Source: Utricularia gibba
Lineage: Eukaryota; Streptophyta; Magnoliopsida; Lamiales; Lentibulariaceae
Assembly: GCA_002189035.1 (NCBI GenBank)
Contig: NEEC01000004.1
Span: 4,650,001 to 4,714,000 of the forward strand
Reading direction: 5' to 3'
Length of the DNA stretch: 64,000 bases
In this document: positions 1 through 10,301 of the stretch, piece by piece
How positions within the stretch are numbered: the first letter of the stretch is position 1
How the letters are laid out: each line of letters starts with the position of its first letter
Translations under genes and position numbers: made by a program
Notes under the pieces: model-generated
Databases searched by the model: none
Told to the model about the DNA's origin: nothing
What the model saw: the letters and a program-made list of their open reading frames with translations, nothing else

Positions 1-68
1 CGCGTTCCTCCTGTGGTTTTCACATGATACTTATGTTCTGACATGTCTCTGGTTTGGTTCATCCTTAG

Positions 69-1823
69 GAGGAAAATAAGTTTGATTTCAAGAAAATTGT
101 GAGTGAAAATTGGATTGAACCCCGAAAAGAGAAAGAAAGAGGAAGTATGTATCTTTTGTTGCTTACTTTTTTTCCAGATGTAAATTGGTTGTGGCTGATG
201 AGCTTTCTTATTGAAATGTTTTGCAGCTATTCTGAGTCAGAGTACTTCAAGCAGACAATGCGTAGCAGTGGTCCTGCCAGACCTAAAGAACCGAGAATTC
301 CTCGCATGCCACAGCTGTAAGTAGTTTTTCATCTGAATGTATTCATCAGCAGTCAAGGGCTTCTTCACTCTAACATGGTCCAAGTGATGTAGGCATGATT
401 TCCAGTTTTTCAACACTCACCGTCTTAGTGAGCTTTACGAAAAGGAAGTGCGCTACCTAATGGTCTGTGCGTGGGATGTTTTTCATTATTATTATGATAT
501 ATGCTCTCCAAATGGTTCTTACTTGATGTTTCGTCCCTGAAGGCGCAACAAAGGAACCAAGTAAAAGATGCAATTGAGGTGGACGAACCTGAAGGTATGC
601 CTACTCTTTAGATATTGCTTCCTGTTTTTGCATTCCCAACTTTTCATTACCATCTCCGGACATTTTTCTCCCTGTCCAGATGTTGGAGAACCTTTAACTG
701 CAGAAGAGCTGGAAGAGAAAGATAAACTGTTGGAAGAGGTGCGTCTCCAGGACTGACCCCCATCCCCCCTCCTATGCTAACCTGATCATCTTGGAATGCA
801 GGGATTTTCAACATGGAGCAGAAAAGATTTCAATGCTTTCATTAGGGCCTGTGAGAAATATGGTCGAAACGATATTGCAAGTATTGCTGCAGAAATGGAA
901 GGCAAGTCAGAAGAAGAAGTTGCTAGATACGCTAAAGTTTTCAAAGCAAGATACAGAGAATTGAATGGTAAACAATGTTGTCTTTTATTTGCATAAACTA
1001 ATGTGTGCTTTCTACCACCAAGTGTTTCTAATGTTGCTTTTCTAGACTACGATAAAATCATCAAAAACATTGAGAGGGGAGAAGCTAGAATATCTAGGAA
1101 AGATGAGATCATGAAGGCTATTGGAAAGAAGATGGATCGCTACAAGAATCCATGGCTGGAACTGAAGATCCAGTATGGCCAGAACAAGGGAAAGCTGTAC
1201 AATGAAGAATGTGATCGTTTCATGGTCAGTTCTTCATACTCAAGCTTCTGCTATGCTTCTCCTTTCCTAAAATCTAAAGAATCAGTGCGAGTGTGCCCTC
1301 TTTTCTTTACTCAGATATGCATGGTCCACAAGCTTGGTTATGGCAACTGGGATGAACTGAAAGCTGCCTTCCGCACCTCCCCACTGTTTCGATTCGATTG
1401 GTTTGTGAAATCACGCACCACTCAGGAACTTGCAAGGAGATGCGATGCACTTATCCGCTTGGTTGAGAGGGAAAACCAAGAATACGATGAACGGGAACGG
1501 CAGGCTCGCAAGGAGAAAAAACACGCAAAGGTACTCCACTCCTCATCCCACTCTGTCATTCAGCTTCCCTCCCACATAATCAATCACATTAACCTCCTCC
1601 TCCCTTCTGCTTCCTGCAGAATTCCGCACTCTCGAAACGTTCTGCTGCTCGACAGGCAGCAGATAGCCCTCCTCCAAGCATGAAAAAGAAACGGCAGGCT
1701 TTGATGGATGACTATGTGCCCTCTGTAAGACCAAAGTCACAATTCTCTTCTCTGTGCTGCTGAAGCACAGCTCATCTTACCAGTTCATTCCTGTTTTTGC
1801 ATCAGGGGAAGAAGAGGAAGTGA
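69..1823 (+). CDS. CHR11: ISWI-type chromatin remodeling ATPase, C-terminal part (CHR11/CHR17-like), 5' end outside window
   Basis: Ten exons can be traced: 69-144, 227-316, 393-462, 543-594, 680-738, 802-967, 1046-1224, 1315-1530, 1620-1724 and 1806-1823, ending GKKRK-stop. They encode the nucleosome-binding half of an ISWI remodeler, which slides and spaces nucleosomes in the nucleus. The HAND-like segment contains SESEYFK and EPRIPRMPQL. The SANT domain starts GFSTWSRKDF. The SLIDE domain includes NPWLELKIQYGQNKGKLYNE and GYGNWDELKAAFR. A basic tail follows. The SNF2 ATPase domain must lie upstream of base 1. Phases agree at every junction except 144/227, where one base is missing: the donor reads GGAAGTATGT instead of an expected AG followed by GTATGT. 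CHR11 and CHR17 are close paralogues, so the symbol marks the pair and not a firm orthologue. Confidence 0.93.
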
Positions 1824-3112
1824 AGCCACTGCTCTCCCAAGCTCCCATCTTCTCTTGTCTGTCATTCTGATCATTGGGGCAGTAGCAACTCACTGAACTC
1901 CCTAGGAACAACACATTCAAGCTCTTAGTGCTTGAAACAAGCCCCTTTTTAAGCTGTAAGCAGATTACATGAGTCTGATATGCTAATGATCCCGTCCACA
2001 GAGGTTACCGATCACATGGTCTGGCTCGTCATGGAGCTCCGGTGGGCCGGCGCTAGGTTTGAAAAGATTTAATTCATAAAAAACTAATAATAATAACCAT
2101 AAATATGACGGAAAATCTATATTTCTTTGTTTATAGTAATGTTCCATTTTAGAAAGGTTTTAGATTTTTCTTAAAATAGGCATTTCCGACAAGTTTAAAA
2201 AAAATTATTTTGGGGAAAATCAGAAATTCAAGATATTGTTTAATGGAAGGGAAATTAGATTTGGGCCGGCTCATAAGGGAAGACTGAAACAAGAGAAGCC
2301 CAATTCCAGTCCACAGGATTACGTCATATGCCCCGATGAGTGACGTAACAGGAGATGGTGAATATTTTTGCTTCCTCATCATTGGAATCGAACCTCTTAG
2401 CAGGAAAAGATAAAGTTCCCATTTGGATAAACCACCCACCAAACCCTTCTTCATACATAAGTTTCTCGTTAATTCAATAAGATCGTCAATCAATACTAAT
2501 CATCTTCCTGATATGTATGTCGCACTCCGTACGATTTGAAATCGATGAAATGAAAAACGTGTCAGATCAACTGGATGATTTTCAGTAGAACTATTCGAAA
2601 AAATATAATTAATGAGCTATTAATGAATAAAAATAGAATAAATCATGCTTTTTTATAAATTTTATATATTATATATTAAGAAAATTTTATAAAATAAATT
2701 TGTTTTAATACAATATTCCCTCGTATTATGTGCTTGATTGAGGGTTAAAAAACTAAAAAGTAATTATTCATTTATATTTCACATATTAAAATAAAAAATT
2801 TTGAAATTCAAAATCGTCATCTTGTCACATAGGTTGATGACCCATTTTTTTTTAAAAAAAAAAACAGCAACAACAACAACTAGGCAACTTTTAGGTCATG
2901 GGATTCGATGTTGGTGCAGTCATTCTCAGGTCAATACACGAGTGCGTGTGCATCCAAATTCCAATCCAAACAAAAACCCTAATTCCAAAATTCCCCTTTT
3001 GGCGCACCTATCTTGTGCTATATAAACGCCTCCACCCCCCTCCATTTACCTCATTCCAAAAAACTTCTCACAGCTCCTTCAGCTCGAAAAGATCCGATCA
3101 TCACAAGCAAGA
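1824..3112. other. Intergenic: ISWI 3' UTR, AT-rich spacer, glutaredoxin promoter
   Basis: The first 200-300 bases are probably ISWI 3' UTR. The rest is AT-rich. An open frame on the minus strand at 2149-2493 has no recognisable protein features. A TATA box at 3019-3026 serves the glutaredoxin downstream. No other gene is visible. Confidence 0.6.
3019..3026 (+). promoter_or_regulatory. TATA box of glutaredoxin gene 1
   Basis: The sequence TATATAAA lies 87 bases upstream of the ATG at 3113, in a GC-balanced stretch after an AT-rich spacer. It implies a short 5' UTR of about 60 bases. Confidence 0.65.
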
Positions 3113-3421
3113 ATGGAAAGGGTGAGCAAAATGGTAGCCGAGAAGCCGGTTGTGATCTTCAGCAAGAGCTCCTGCTGCATGAGCCTCACCATCAGTTCCC
3201 TCCTTTCTGATTTCGGGGTGCATCCCATGGTTTACGAGCTCGATAATATGCCTAGAGGGAGGGAAGTGGAGCAGGTTTTGGCGAAGCTGGGGTGCAGCCC
3301 CACCGTGCCGGCCGTCTTCATCGGCGGGAAGTTCGTCGGCGGAGCGAGCGAGGTGATGAGTCTTCATCTCAGGAGGTCTCTGAAGCCTATGCTCAAGACT
3401 GCTGGTGCTCTCTGGGTCTAA
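3113..3421 (+). CDS. CC-type glutaredoxin (ROXY/GRXS-like), CCMS active site
   Basis: Intronless, 102 residues, the normal size for plant-specific class III (CC-type) glutaredoxins. The active-site motif CCMS is at residues 21-24 after the strand KPVVIFSK. The glutathione-binding motif TVPAVFIGG follows, then [11 protein letters not shown], and the protein ends GALWV, close to the ALWL tail that binds TGA bZIP factors in this family. These proteins usually work in the nucleus or cytosol as redox-linked transcriptional co-regulators in nitrate, defence and floral signalling. The start is the first ATG after the TATA box at 3019-3026. A second CC-type gene begins at 7188 on the same strand, consistent with tandem duplication. 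The tail ends WV rather than WL, so TGA binding is inferred. Confidence 0.93.
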   Translation: MERVSKMVAEKPVVIFSKSSCCMSLTISSLLSDFGVHPMVYELDNMPRGREVEQVLAKLGCSPTVPAVFIGGKFVGGASEVMSLHLRRSLKPMLKTAGALWV

Positions 3422-5728
3422 GTTTTGCATTCTTCTTTGATTTTGGCTGAGTGACTGACTGTTTTGTGATGTTCCTTCATGGATTGTTTAATAATTGGAG
3501 CACAATAAATGTTTTTTTGTTCCAAGCCTTTTCAACATGAAGATTCAAACTTTGGAACTATTCCTTGCCCAAAATTATGCATTCATAGACTCACAAGAAA
3601 TCATCTAGCTATGGAAATATAACATCTTGATATTTGGGTAAATAAGAATCTCTATCTTACTTGTGGAATAACACTAGAAACAATTATATATAACTTTTTT
3701 GAATGTGTATGTATGTACAATATCAATAGAAAAAACTATTAAAATTAAGAATTTAATGAATCAAGCGAATATATGTGAAATCCAAATATACAATAAACAT
3801 AAATCATATTAAAAAAAATTAAAATCAATCGATTATTAATAATCATTTTATTTTTAAATCCTGATGTGTAATTATTTATTCTAATAAGAACTATATAGAT
3901 TATGAGATTGCCAACTGAAATCATCATTTTCATTAGAAAATTTTGGATATAATATAACATCATATATAATTCGAGATACTTAAAAGATTATGAAACTAAT
4001 GTTGTACAAATATTTTTAGTGTATGTCCAAAAATACCTATGCATTAATAGAATCTAGGATTGGACAAACTGTAATATTTGTGTTCCTTTACACTAAGCCT
4101 AAGCATTGAACATTCCGTTAGGTTTTTTATTCAATAAAATCAAGATTTGGACAAAATGTATGACATGTTTGTAATTTGAATTCATATTTAAGATTATGTA
4201 ATATAGAATTATTTTTTAGATTATGTAAATAGAATCAGTTTGAGATTGTAAAATTATTTTATAGTATAACATAAAAAAATAAGTAGTATAATTATTTTGA
4301 TTAATATCTTATTTAATTATTAAAACATAGATTAGAGAAATTTAATAATTTTTGAAACTAATCAAAAAATATGAATTTCTAATTTTATTACAGAACAATT
4401 AAAAATTATAATCTTCAAAAATTAATCAAAATTATTCCAGCAGTGTTCATCTTCGCTTACATCAAACCCCAAGTGTTGAACATTCCATTGGGATTGTCTT
4501 TCAATGGAATCGGAGTTCCGGCAAGTTGCAGATGTTCTTCTTCTTTCCTTACGCAATGATCGAAGAATCGGTCATGCAAAAAATGATGAATCGTTCGTTG
4601 TTTCGCACTAATCAAAAGGCGTTTCTGTGAAGACCGTGATTCCCATCATGGGATTATAGCCTCAGCTTTAAAACCAAAAAAGGGAACAAAAGAGCAATCA
4701 AAAGTGCTCCTTGATGGATTCAAAGCTTCATGACCCGTGATGCCTTTGTGCTTCTTGCTTTAACCCACACCCAAATCCCTGCCAATTCCCATCTAATCCC
4801 TTATGGATCCTCCGATCGCCGGTTTACGGGCTCGCCGGCGGCGGCCCGAGGCCTCCACGAGGGTCGTTTTGACACGCCGGCGGCGACCGGAGAAGAAAAG
4901 GATGGATGGCCTGTGTTCAAAGGGGCATTTTCCAGCGTGTTCAAGCTTACGCTGTCATGATAAGTTCGTTTATTCGAGCAAATCCTTTTCTTTTCCTTTG
5001 TTCCTTCTAATCAACTATGTACAAACCCTAGACACCAAGCACTATTCCACCTCATCTTATTACATGATAAACATTAAAAAACCTATAATTATATTAATCT
5101 CAAAAGTAATTGATTTTTTTTATTAAAACACACTTTTAATTTTAAAGACGTAATGCATGTTTAGTTAAAAATAAATAATTCATATGTATTATTAATTAAA
5201 TTATTAGAAGAAACACATACTAAATTTAAAAAATCGAAATCCCGGGACGATGGCAGATACATCCGCACATACCTTAGGGATTTCAGGAAAGTGTGTTCAT
5301 TTGACAATATTAATTTAATTATGTATTAAAATATTTTATCTTAATGAACTAAGCCTTGATGCCATGTTCCTTAGGAATAATCACATTTTACCTGACTGTT
5401 TCAACTGACTCCAAGAAACTCAAAAGAGGATTTTTGTTCCTCTGTAATGAATTAAAGCATCCGATTTAGTCATCTTCTATTTTAGATAACCACTTCCAAG
5501 GACCAAACCCTGATCAAAATCGGAACCGAAACCGTAACCTAAACCGAAACAAAAACCCCAAGTGCACCACATCCGTGGAGCAATGCAAGCTTGCTTCTGC
5601 ATCTACTGATCCACGGAATCTGAGCAAGTTAGATGCTTGCTCCCTCCAAAACAGCCCCACAAATCCTCCACAGTATAAAATACTTGCACGATTCCGCTAC
5701 CCAGCTGCTCCTCGTCATTGTAAATTCA

Positions 5729-6006
5729 ACCAGAACCAAAGGCATAAAGGCGGGTCAACTCAACTCCGCGATCAGAAAAGCAGGAGCAGTGGTGGATGTG
5801 AGTGAAGTGGCGGGCATATTCTCTCTTCATTGCAGTGCTCTTTTCCTTGCTGTCGGTCATCATCTCCTCCGTGGTGGAGCCCCACACCAGGAGCCACATT
5901 AGGTAGGAACTGTGAAGGAGAATTCCCGAACAGAAGACATATTCTCCCAGCGCCAACGACAGCAGTGCTGTTCCATAAGCCAGACACAGCCTGCAGCCAA
6001 TGCCTG
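5729..6006 (-). other. Possible orphan exon or gene fragment with two hydrophobic segments
   Basis: On the minus strand a frame of about 90 codons follows an AG acceptor-like site near 6006 and ends at a stop near 5729. It has a hydrophobic stretch around LAYGTALLSLALGEYVF, a second around SYLMWLLVW, and then a charged tail (TTEEMMTDSKEKS). Base composition is less AT-rich than its surroundings. I do not recognise the family. It could be an exon of a small membrane protein, a pseudogene fragment, or chance. On the plus strand the same stretch follows a TATA-like sequence near 5677. Confidence 0.25.
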
Positions 6007-6528
6007 CTAACTCAATTCTAGACTATGTACCAATTCCATGAGTATATAGATGCTGATTTGTGAAAATTACGTAATAGAAGAAAAAAGAAGCCAAAGAATA
6101 TTAGGGCATGAGTTTCAATCCATTATTTCGATTTGTAAAATTTATTTTTTTAATCGTTCTGTAATAAAATATCATAAAATCATATTTTATAATCAAGTTT
6201 AAAAATTAATGAATTTCTTAAATTACTATTTTAATGATGAAATAATAGTTTTAATTAAAAAATAATATAATTTATTATCTTATAATGTATTTTATTAAAA
6301 TATATAATATTCTATAAAATAATTTTAAAATTTTAAATTAATTATATTAATTTTAAAACTGATTATATTTTATATAATCTGAATCACAAATTTTAAAATA
6401 CACAACAAGTCCTTTGATCCGTTCATTAGTTTGAATTAATTCTTTTTAGGATGCATGAAATCCAGTTCATTAATTTTTACTATGAAATATTAAGGGAATC
6501 AAAATTTTCTTATCCAATTCAATATAAT

Positions 6529-6578
6529 AAATCTAGAATTTAATTAAATCTAGAATTTAATTAAATCTAGGATTTAAT
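6529..6578. repeat. 17-bp tandem repeat, three copies
   Basis: The unit AAATCTAGAATTTAATT occurs at 6529-6545 and 6546-6562. A third copy with one substitution, missing its last base, follows at 6563-6578. It lies in AT-rich intergenic DNA with no adjacent gene. Confidence 0.85.
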
Positions 6579-6715
6579 ACATGATTTTAAAAATTAGAAT
6601 GATTGGTGCATTAAAATTATATTTTTTTATTTATTAATACAAAAAATGAGAATGTGATTTATTGACACGAGTTGCGAAGCCACTTACTAGGGAATGGGAG
6701 TTGTTGGTCGTGTCA

Positions 6716-6774
6716 GAGACACCGCTTGCCGCATATGAGACACGGCTTGCCGCATCTCGGACGCGCCTTGCAGC
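6716..6774. repeat. GC-rich imperfect tandem repeat of about 21 bp
   Basis: The units at 6716-6736 and 6737-6758 share GAGACAC, one variable base, then GCTTGCCGCAT. A shorter, degraded third copy lies at 6759-6774. It forms a GC-rich island inside otherwise AT-rich sequence, about 400 bases upstream of glutaredoxin 2. Confidence 0.7.
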
Positions 6775-7100
6775 TTTTTCTCGTCGCCATGTGCTCACAA
6801 AAACAATAATATTAATATTAATAAATATCCAATAATTAATTTATACAATTTTTTTTAACATTTAAATGACCACACTCAAGAAGCGTCGGTGGGCCGATTT
6901 TGGAATCTCTTTTGCAAGGATATCCTCCTGCTGTAGTATAAAACACCTAATTTAATTTTATTATTACAAAAAAATGATTACGCTTGCATCATTTTAAATA
7001 AGTTATTATATTCGATTAAAAGATCAAATCAAAAAATAGTTTCATTGCGTTTTAAATGAGAATTTTTATTTTCATGAATATTCTAAAACACAATTAAAAT

Positions 7101-7112
7101 TATTTATAAATA
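7101..7112 (+). promoter_or_regulatory. TATA box of glutaredoxin gene 2
   Basis: TATTTATAAATA lies 76-87 bases upstream of the ATG at 7188. An in-frame ATG at 7116 falls too close to this TATA box to be transcribed at normal spacing, which supports the 7188 start. Confidence 0.55.
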
Positions 7113-7187
7113 ACTATGCGGTACCCTGGCCATTTTCGTCATCCCAAGCAAGACTCCGTACGGCACCAGGAACAAGAAAAGGGAACC

Positions 7188-7487
7188 ATGGAGAGGGTTG
7201 AGGAGCTGGTGGCCGGAAAACCGGTGGTGATCTTCAGCAAGACTTCATGCTGCATGAGCCACACCATCAAGACACTCTTCAGCGATTTCGGGGTTAACCC
7301 CACGATCTACGAACTGGACGAGATCGCACGTGGCTGGGAAATCGAGCAGGCCCTCGGTTCCGACACCGCCGTGCCTGCCGTCTACATCGACGGAAAGTTC
7401 GCCGGAGGCTCGGACCAGATCTTGAACCTTCATCTCAAGGGAGACCTCAAACGCATGCTGAAGAGATCCGGGGCTATGTGGCTCTGA
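7188..7487 (+). CDS. CC-type glutaredoxin, second copy, with a 3-residue deletion
   Basis: Intronless, 99 residues, with the same opening as gene 1 ([12 protein letters not shown]) and the same CCMS active site at residues 21-24. It ends GAMWL, matching the family's terminal tryptophan-leucine better than gene 1. Compared with gene 1 it lacks three residues just before the cis-proline loop ([13 protein letters not shown] against [16 protein letters not shown]), and TVP becomes AVP in the glutathione-binding motif. The start at 7188 is preferred over an in-frame ATG at 7116 because of the TATA position and because it matches gene 1. Expected role: redox-linked co-regulator that partners TGA factors. 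The altered loop may weaken glutathione binding (inference). Confidence 0.9.
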   Translation: MERVEELVAGKPVVIFSKTSCCMSHTIKTLFSDFGVNPTIYELDEIARGWEIEQALGSDTAVPAVYIDGKFAGGSDQILNLHLKGDLKRMLKRSGAMWL

Positions 7488-8176
7488 GCCAAGTTGGTTG
7501 TCGCCAGGGACTTTGAGAAGAGATAACTGCGAGCTTCGTCTTTTTACTGTGCTCTGTTACGACTTACCGTCGAGTCATTCCGTGTGTGGAAGGTTTTGCG
7601 TTTGGGCTGGGCCGATAGAATTAGTGAGCTTAATTGAATAGAGAGCCCAATTAGACGTTTCATAAACATGAAATTACCATTTTATCATGTGAAAGCGACA
7701 TTACTGCGTGGTCCCCACAGGTATTATTGAACCCATTTTCGATTTAGGCAGATATTTAAGTTCAATATTTTTTATAATAAAATTAAACTAAAGTTAATAA
7801 TTTTTAATTATATTTTAAATAGTTTTAAAAAATAAAATTTTGTATTTAAATAGATTAAATGTATTCTGTGATACAGTTTAGATTTAATGGAATATATTCT
7901 TAAATTGAATATATGATTTTAAAAATGTGAGTCAACCGTCATATTCCCTCTGCTCTCTTTCCTCCGCCTTGCTTCGCGGGTCGGGCCCAACGGTTCACGA
8001 ACGGGCTAGATGGTGGGCCCATCTGTGGTGCGGGCCACATGCCGTTATTGGGCCTCCCGCGATCACAAACTGCACTGGTTGGTTGACTGGTGATCGTCTT
8101 ATGTGGATTCTGGCGACACAGACCCGACCCGTTTGAAGAAGCCCGCCCTCTCATCAGTCTTCTTCCCTCGTCGGGG
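7488..8176. other. Intergenic: AT-rich spacer then GGGCC-rich promoter of RING gene
   Basis: The first 400 bases are AT-rich. From about 7980 several GGGCC/GGGCCC motifs appear (near 7983, 8015, 8031, 8050), of the TCP-binding site II type often found in front of housekeeping plant genes. No gene is seen. Confidence 0.5.
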
Positions 8177-9411
8177 ATGGCTGATTTCGTTACGGGAGAA
8201 AGCTGTCCAATTTGTTTATCCGCGCTAGAGGCCTTTTCGGAAGCAATAGTCGTTCCTTGCATGCACGCCTACTGCGTGGGATGCATTCGCAGATGGAGCA
8301 ATATCAAGCGCAACTGCCCACTTTGCAACTCGGATTTTTGTTCTTGGTTGCGCAGAATTGGAGCGGAGTACAGAGAAGAGAAGGCACCGCTTATTGGAAA
8401 AAGACGGATTTTGAATCCACTCCTCCGTGAAGAGGTGCTCTGGCGGCGAAGAAGAAACCAGTTTTTAGAACAGAGAAGGCTTGGATATTAGTTAGTTTTT
8501 TTTTTTCTTTTGGGAATTCTTAGCAGCAGTTGACCATATGTTGAAATGCGATATTGCAGGATCATTGGAAGATCAAGACAATACACAATTGGTAACCAAG
8601 AGAGAGCTTTGCCGGTGCAACGTTCTTTCCGAAGGTTAGGTGATGAGAGTTCTGCCAGTGTAGCTGAGAGGACGAAACAATGGAGAGCTAGGTGTTCAAA
8701 TATCGAATAAGAAGCTAATAGCATTAGCTTTTATGGTTCAACTCTCATTTCTTATTTTGTATGCTTCTCAGCATTTATCAACGGAGATTGCGGGCAGTTC
8801 TTCCCCTTCAACGGAGACCTTTTTTCAGATGGTTCGTTATTTATCCTACTGCTTTATCATTCTCTTCATTATCATGGCCATATCAAGTGTGTCTTTTTAT
8901 TTTAATAAAGTAAGAGTGGTTGAGTTGTTGTAGATGCTTTCTTGGCATTCGGGTTTCATTTAGAGCGACTCAAACGATACGATGTGGTTCTTCTCTTTCA
9001 GCTGATTAGAGGAAATAATTGGAGGGAAACGGTGTTAAGGAGGATAGAACCATGGATAAATAGGGAGCTTCAGGCTGTTCTGGGAGATCCTGATCCATCC
9101 ATCATTATTCATGTTATAAGCTCGCAGCTGATCAGAACATACGAGAATCTTGAAAACTCCCAAGCACAAATAGGTCTCGAAGATGGTGACTTTCTTGCAC
9201 CCTTGAGACCGTTTCTCCACGACCAGACAGAAAGATTTTGGCATGAGCTTATGTATGTACTTTTATCCCCAGTATTATATTTATAGAGCAAACTAAACAC
9301 AGCTATATTCTTCTTACAACCATCTTATTTGGAAAATTTCCATTCAGATGCTATTCAAAAAGTCCACTTTCCATGGAAGCATATGATGCCTCTGTCGTGT
9401 ATGAAGCATGA
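8177..9411 (+). CDS. C3HC4 RING-finger E3 ubiquitin ligase, plant Topors-like
   Basis: Five exons are inferred: 8177-8478, 8560-8691, 8772-8831, 9002-9252 and 9348-9411, about 269 residues. The N-terminal RING has Cys10, Cys13, Cys28, His30, Cys33, Cys36, Cys47 and Cys50, a complete C3HC4 zinc set. Downstream come basic stretches and the conserved block RRIEPWINRELQAVLGDPDP, then RFWHEL and a short tail SPLSMEAYDASVVYEA, as remembered from plant proteins annotated as Topors-type ligases. Predicted role: E2-dependent ubiquitin transfer, probably nuclear. Two oddities: exon 1 seems to end at a GC donor (8479), because the next GT creates a stop, and exon 3 needs one extra T in the run at 8820-8825 to join exon 4 in frame. 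Confidence 0.8.
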
Positions 9412-10301
9412 GGCCTGTTGTTTCTAGCAACTCAAGCGAGAAAAAAGGAAGTTTGGTGTGAAATGATGGGAAGAGACAGATAGAAGTGGGGAATCACGTC
9501 CTGATAAACAATAATTGTCCTCTCAAGTGTTCTGATCTGCCATATCATTCCAGATTGTCGCCTCCAAAAGTTTAACTTCCATATCCCGAGAAAGGGCAAG
9601 TTTTGGGTACTAAAAGTTGCGCGCCTGTTGCAGAATTACAACTTCTTTTGTGTGGCTGCAGAATTTTGGAGATTATGGATGCCCCAAGAATGGCATTGAC
9701 TCCAACCGCAATTCAATCTTATTCAAATGTCTTGCGTGTTTCAGTTTTTCTCACTTCTCTTCCTCTCTTGGAGAAGGAATCATGGAACCGCATGCCAGTC
9801 TTTTGTTGTTCGTTGTGTTACAAGGATCTTTTATTGCCTCAAATGTAGTTTTTATTTTCTGGGTATTCCTTCTTAAATGCTGTAAGAATTGCATTCAATG
9901 GTGAGAGGATTCAGAGATTTTTCCTTGGCTAGATTGAATGTTTTGGACAGGACAGTAACGTGGGGTACAGTGTCAAAACTTTTGAGTTGTCGAGCAGTAT
10001 ATATTGGTAGCATTTCTCTTTAATACGTTCCTGTTCCTCCAAATCTCAATTCTGATGCCAGAGATCGCCATTGACAATGTTTGGGAGAGCTTTTTTCAGT
10101 ACTACAAAGCAAAGCTCATGATTCTGCTACAGAAGAAAGATACCACAACTGTTGCTTCCATCATCAAAGCACCCTAATTAGCGGTTCATCAGTGTTTGAT
10201 CTATGCATTTAGCGTTCCAGTCACTGCTTCTGCTAAGAAAGCAGCACATGGTACAATTCTGTATGTTACAGGTTGGATTTCCAGATCCCCTCAAGGCAAC
10301 A
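9412..10301. other. Intergenic/5' region of the pseudokinase gene
   Basis: This holds the RING gene 3' UTR and the leader of the next gene. Short open frames around 9600-9900 show no family signature. An ATG at 10203 is in frame with the pseudokinase and could extend it by 33 residues. Confidence 0.45.

Larger units (their letters stand above)
3422..7187. other. Long AT-rich intergenic region between two glutaredoxins
   Basis: About 3.8 kb with no confident gene. It holds a 17-bp tandem repeat (6529-6578), a GC-rich 21-22-bp imperfect repeat (6716-6774), and a possible orphan exon on the minus strand (5729-6006), each listed separately. Open frames at 4730-5126 look like chance. There is no transposon ORF. 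Confidence 0.55.

Noticed and set aside
2149-2493. 114-codon minus-strand frame
   Set aside because: AT-rich, with no domains and no promoter or splice context; likely chance.
4730-5126. Arg/Pro-rich plus-strand frames
   Set aside because: Overlapping frames of similar length with no family resemblance, ending in AT-rich repeats.
7116-7187. Upstream in-frame ATG for glutaredoxin 2
   Set aside because: It lies 4-15 bases after the TATA box, so probably before the transcription start, and the extra residues have no family match.
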